From Lysobacteraceae bacterium (GTDB lineage Bacteria; Pseudomonadota; Gammaproteobacteria; Xanthomonadales; Xanthomonadaceae): a DNA stretch of 6,686 nt. The position numbers and the translations under genes were made by a program. Under the pieces are notes generated by a model, which was given only the letters and a program-made list of their open reading frames with translations, made no database searches and was not told the DNA's origin. Below are positions 4,392 to 6,686 of this stretch, piece after piece (position 1 is the stretch's first letter; each line of letters begins with the position of its first letter). Location of the stretch: the NCBI GenBank assembly GCA_004173415.1, contig SEHC01000216.1:1-6686 (forward strand), given 5' to 3'.

Positions 4392-6182
4392 ATGAGCATC
4401 TACAAAGCCCCCCTGACCGATATCCGCTTCGCCCTGTACGACGTGCTGGACGCCGAGACGCTGTTCGCCAAACTCGGCTACGACGAGGCCACCCGCGACT
4501 TGCTGGACGCGGTGCTGGAAGAAGCCGGGCGCTTCACCGAAACCGTGCTGGCCCCGCTGAACGGCGTCGGCGACGAAGTCGGCTGCCGCTTTGACAAGGC
4601 CAGCGGCGACGTCACCACCCCGCCGGGTTTCCGCGAGGCCTACGCCCAGTTCATCGACAATGGCTGGACCGGCCTGACCGCCGCGCCCGAGTTCGGCGGC
4701 CAGGGCCTGCCGCATGCGATGGGCGTGCCCTTGAACGAGATGATCAACGCCGCCAACCTGGCCTGGGGCAACTTCCCGCTACTCTCGCACGGGGCGGTCG
4801 AGGCACTGAAGCAGCACGGCGAGAACTGGCAGCGCGAGGCCTTCCTCAAGCCGATCGTGGAGGGCCGCTGGACCGGCACCATGTGCCTGACCGAACCGCA
4901 CTGCGGCACCGACCTGGGCCTGCTCAAGACCCGCGCCGAACCCAATGCCGACGGCAGCTACTCGATCACCGGCACCAAGATCTTCATCACCGCCGGCGAG
5001 CACGACCTGACCGACAACATCGTCCACCTGGTGCTGGCCAAGCTGCCCGACGCACCGCCCGGCGCGAAAGGCATCTCCCTTTTCGTCACCCCGAAGTTCA
5101 AGGTCGCGCGCGACGGCAGCGTGGGCGAACGCAATGCGGTTCGCTGCGGCTCGATCGAACACAAGATGGGGATCAAGGGCTCGGTCACGTGCGTGATGAA
5201 TTTCGACGGCGCCGAGGGCTACCTGGTGGGCCAACCGCACAAGGGCCTGCAGGGCATGTTTACGATGATGAACACCGCGCGCCTGGGCGTGGGCCTGCAG
5301 GGCGTGGGCCTGTCCGAGCGCGCCTACCAGAACGCGCTGCGCTATTCGTTGGACCGGCTGCAGACCCGTTCGCTGAGCGGGGCGAAATTCCCGGAAAAAC
5401 CGGCCGACCCGATCATCGTCCACCCCGACGTGCGGCGCATGCTGCTCAGCATCAAGTCGCTGGTCGAAGGCAGCCGCCTGCTGGCCCTGCATGCTGGAAC
5501 CCTGATCGACGTCGCCCACCATGCAAAGGATCCGGCCGAACGCGAACGCGCCGACGTGCTGGTCAGTTTCCTGACCCCGATCTCCAAGGCCTGCCAGACC
5601 GAATGGGGCATCGAGAACACCTACAACGCGCTGCAGTGCTTCGGCGGCCACGGCTACATCCACGAACACGGCATGGAGCAGTTGGCCCGCGATGCGCGCA
5701 TCACCACACTGTACGAGGGCACCACCGGCATCCAGTCGCTGGACCTGATGGGGCGCAAGACCGCCGCGACCAAGGGCGCCGGCCTGAAGCTGTTCATGGC
5801 CGAGGTGGAAGCGTTCGCCAGCCAGCACGAGGGCGACGCGGCGCTGGCCGAGTTCATCGTCCCGCTGCGGCAGAAGACCGTCGAGTGGGCGGCGCTGACC
5901 CAGGGCGTACTGCAGCGCGCGGCGCTCGATCCGGAGGAAATCGGCGCGGCCAGCACCGACTACCTGTTCTATTCGGGCTACGTGGCCCTGGCCTACTACT
6001 GGGCGCGCAGCGTGGCTGCGGCCAATGCCTCCAGCCACGGCGACGCGTTCAAGCAGGCCAAGCTGGAGACAGCGCGCTTCTACTTCGCGCGCATGCTGCC
6101 GCGCACCCTGGCCCATGCAGCGGCGATCGAGTCGGGCGCCGCGCCGTTGATGGCGATGGACGCCGAACGCTTCGGCGCCTGA
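4392..6182 (+). CDS. Acyl-CoA dehydrogenase, long DmdC/FadE-like type
   Basis: This FAD-dependent enzyme introduces the alpha-beta double bond in acyl-CoA thioesters, passing electrons to an electron-transfer flavoprotein. At 596 residues it belongs to the long subfamily that includes 3-methylmercaptopropionyl-CoA dehydrogenase (DmdC) and Pseudomonas FadE enzymes. In order: the subfamily's N-terminal segment YKAPLTDIRFALYDVL (4-19), an all-helical N domain (about 35-158), the flavin-binding middle domain with MCLTEPHCGTDLGLLKTRA (164-182) and GTKIFITAGEHD (194-205), the helical C domain with CFGGHGYIHEHGMEQ (416-430), the expected catalytic Glu442 in LYEGTTGIQSLDL, and a C-terminal extra domain (about 465-590). 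No signal peptide is present, so it is cytosolic. Substrate is most likely a fatty acyl-CoA; neighbours give no hint of a sulfur pathway. No other beta-oxidation gene adjoins it here. All key motifs are intact. Confidence 0.95.
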   Translation: MSIYKAPLTDIRFALYDVLDAETLFAKLGYDEATRDLLDAVLEEAGRFTETVLAPLNGVGDEVGCRFDKASGDVTTPPGFREAYAQFIDNGWTGLTAAPEFGGQGLPHAMGVPLNEMINAANLAWGNFPLLSHGAVEALKQHGENWQREAFLKPIVEGRWTGTMCLTEPHCGTDLGLLKTRAEPNADGSYSITGTKIFITAGEHDLTDNIVHLVLAKLPDAPPGAKGISLFVTPKFKVARDGSVGERNAVRCGSIEHKMGIKGSVTCVMNFDGAEGYLVGQPHKGLQGMFTMMNTARLGVGLQGVGLSERAYQNALRYSLDRLQTRSLSGAKFPEKPADPIIVHPDVRRMLLSIKSLVEGSRLLALHAGTLIDVAHHAKDPAERERADVLVSFLTPISKACQTEWGIENTYNALQCFGGHGYIHEHGMEQLARDARITTLYEGTTGIQSLDLMGRKTAATKGAGLKLFMAEVEAFASQHEGDAALAEFIVPLRQKTVEWAALTQGVLQRAALDPEEIGAASTDYLFYSGYVALAYYWARSVAAANASSHGDAFKQAKLETARFYFARMLPRTLAHAAAIESGAAPLMAMDAERFGA

Positions 6183-6230
6183 CCGCCCGGCAGCGGAAAG
6201 GGAGGGAGCGCCGCGGGCTTCGGCCGGTGA

Positions 6231-6261
6231 GCGGGCCTGCGCAGCAGTGGCGCAGGCCCGC
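6231..6261. terminator. Perfect 12-bp hairpin behind the acyl-CoA dehydrogenase gene
   Basis: GCGGGCCTGCGC (6231-6242) and GCGCAGGCCCGC (6250-6261) are exact reverse complements around the loop AGCAGTG. It lies 49 bases past the stop and is the strongest hairpin in the window. There is no T-run on either strand, so it may stop RNA decay or act as a U-less terminator rather than as a classical intrinsic terminator. Confidence 0.5.
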
Positions 6262-6304
6262 GACCGTGATTCGGCCTTACTCCGGACTCCATCGCCATTT
6301 GCGC

Positions 6305-6377
6305 GTCCGGTCGCGACTGACGGCGCTCCTGCGGCTCATGCCTGCGGCGATCCAGGGGTGTCCCGTGGCGCGATCCA
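6305..6377. repeat. Patch of short degenerate repeats, possibly REP-like
   Basis: CCTGCGGC occurs at 6328-6335 and 6341-6348, and GCGATCCA at 6347-6354 and 6370-6377. Read on the minus strand, the part around 6310-6330 (GGAGCGCCGTCAGTCGCGAC) resembles from memory the GGAGC...GCGAC core of repetitive extragenic palindromes of Pseudomonas and Xanthomonads. A single copy cannot prove repeat status. Confidence 0.3.
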
Positions 6378-6407
6378 CGTTCGAGCCCTGCGACCGCCGA
6401 AGCCCCG

Positions 6408-6436
6408 TACACAAATCGTCAACAATTAGGTATAAC
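6408..6436 (+). promoter_or_regulatory. Sigma-70-type promoter of the HNH endonuclease gene
   Basis: TACACA (6408-6413, four of six) and TATAAC (6431-6436, five of six) stand 17 bases apart in a locally AT-rich stretch that contrasts with its surroundings. The predicted start near 6443 is only about five bases before the ATG of the next gene. Confidence 0.6.
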
Positions 6437-6447
6437 CTGTTTCCCCG

Positions 6448-6686
6448 ATGGAAGCAGACACAGCTCAGCTTCACCTGGTCAATACCGGCGGTGGTCCCGA
6501 GCCGGCCACGGTCGCGTCGCATCCCTCCACCCGTTCGGCCACCGTGCGTCTGCTGTCGCTGGACGCGCACGGTCGCGTGCTGGACTGGATCAACTGGCAG
6601 GACGCCACCTGCCTCTACGCCCGCGACGCGGTGGCCTGGACCCTGGGCGATCCCTGCCTGCGCGTGCATGGCGGCACCTGCCGCAT
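6448..6686 (+). CDS. HNH endonuclease-family protein, N-terminal part only
   Basis: The window ends inside this gene, so about 79 residues are visible. After a variable, low-complexity N terminus (residues 1-30), the sequence VRLLSLDAHGRVLDWINWQ and CLYARDAVAWTLGDPCLRVHGG (about 33-75) matches the segment that precedes the zinc-finger-like HNH nuclease domain in a widespread bacterial family, common in Xanthomonads. The Cys-X2-Cys and His-Asn-His residues themselves would lie beyond the window, so nuclease activity is inferred from the family. Proteins of this group are cytoplasmic and of unclear role. The ATG at 6448 is the first possible start after the in-frame stop at 6433-6435. No Shine-Dalgarno sequence precedes it; the sigma-70 promoter just upstream suggests a leaderless or nearly leaderless mRNA. 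A later GTG at 6544 is an alternative but also lacks a ribosome site. Confidence 0.85.
   Translation, partial: MEADTAQLHLVNTGGGPEPATVASHPSTRSATVRLLSLDAHGRVLDWINWQDATCLYARDAVAWTLGDPCLRVHGGTCR

Larger units (their letters stand above)
6183..6447. other. 265-base intergenic region
   Basis: This gap holds a perfect 12-bp hairpin (6231-6261), a patch of short degenerate repeats (about 6305-6377) and an AT-rich promoter next to the following gene. No coding sequence is convincing on either strand; the open frames there have no ribosome site and no recognisable protein features. Confidence 0.6.

Noticed and set aside
3705..4715. Minus-strand open frame of 336 codons across the LEA lipoprotein and dehydrogenase start
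   Set aside because: It spans two supported plus-strand genes and the gap between them, with low-complexity Gly/Ala/Arg-rich translation and no family features.
4779..6116. Minus-strand open frame of 445 codons inside the acyl-CoA dehydrogenase gene
   Set aside because: It is antisense to a fully motif-supported gene; long antisense frames are normal in GC-rich coding DNA, and the translation shows no domain.
6370..6395. TTCGAGC near 6380 as the displaced T arm of the broken tRNA-Phe
   Set aside because: The flanking bases do not form a T stem and no acceptor strand or CCA follows.

Overview
The window is high-GC bacterial DNA from a gammaproteobacterium, most likely the Xanthomonadaceae/Lysobacteraceae (Stenotrophomonas, Pseudoxanthomonas or Luteimonas type). 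The grounds are base composition, the order AsmA-family gene - mutY - yggX, a Xanthomonad-type small lipoprotein, an HNH endonuclease of the kind common in that family, and a long DmdC/FadE-like acyl-CoA dehydrogenase. Genus and species cannot be fixed from this sequence alone.

Left part (1-1832, + strand): the 3' end of an AsmA-family envelope gene overlaps mutY by four bases. mutY (adenine glycosylase for 8-oxoG:A pairs) is followed after ten bases by yggX (Fe(II)-trafficking / oxidative-damage protection). MutY carries a [4Fe-4S] cluster and YggX is known to protect labile Fe-S proteins, so the pair reads as an oxidative-damage unit. A short hairpin with a T-run closes it.

Middle (1860-2863): two minus-strand genes, a 151-residue lipoprotein and an unrecognised 90-residue helical protein, lie on either side of a plus-strand tRNA-Phe-like sequence. 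Its promoter, acceptor 5' strand, D arm and anticodon arm are intact. Its T loop lacks the universal TTC, its T stem and acceptor stem are mismatched, and no CCA follows. It looks like a broken tRNA-Phe gene whose 3' part has been replaced or has decayed into the end of the 90-residue gene. This is the most unusual object in the window.

Right part (2864-6686, + strand): a 347-base gap with a strong hairpin, then a secreted lipocalin, a LEA type 2 (WHy) lipoprotein with its own candidate promoter, and a 596-residue acyl-CoA dehydrogenase preceded by a pyrimidine-rich leader. A 265-base gap follows, holding a perfect 12-bp hairpin, some degenerate repeats and a good sigma-70 promoter. The window ends inside an HNH-endonuclease gene whose start codon lies so close to that promoter that its mRNA may be leaderless.

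I see no insertion sequence, CRISPR array, integrase, toxin-antitoxin pair or clear new multi-gene system. Most of the window is ordinary chromosomal housekeeping and envelope genes.
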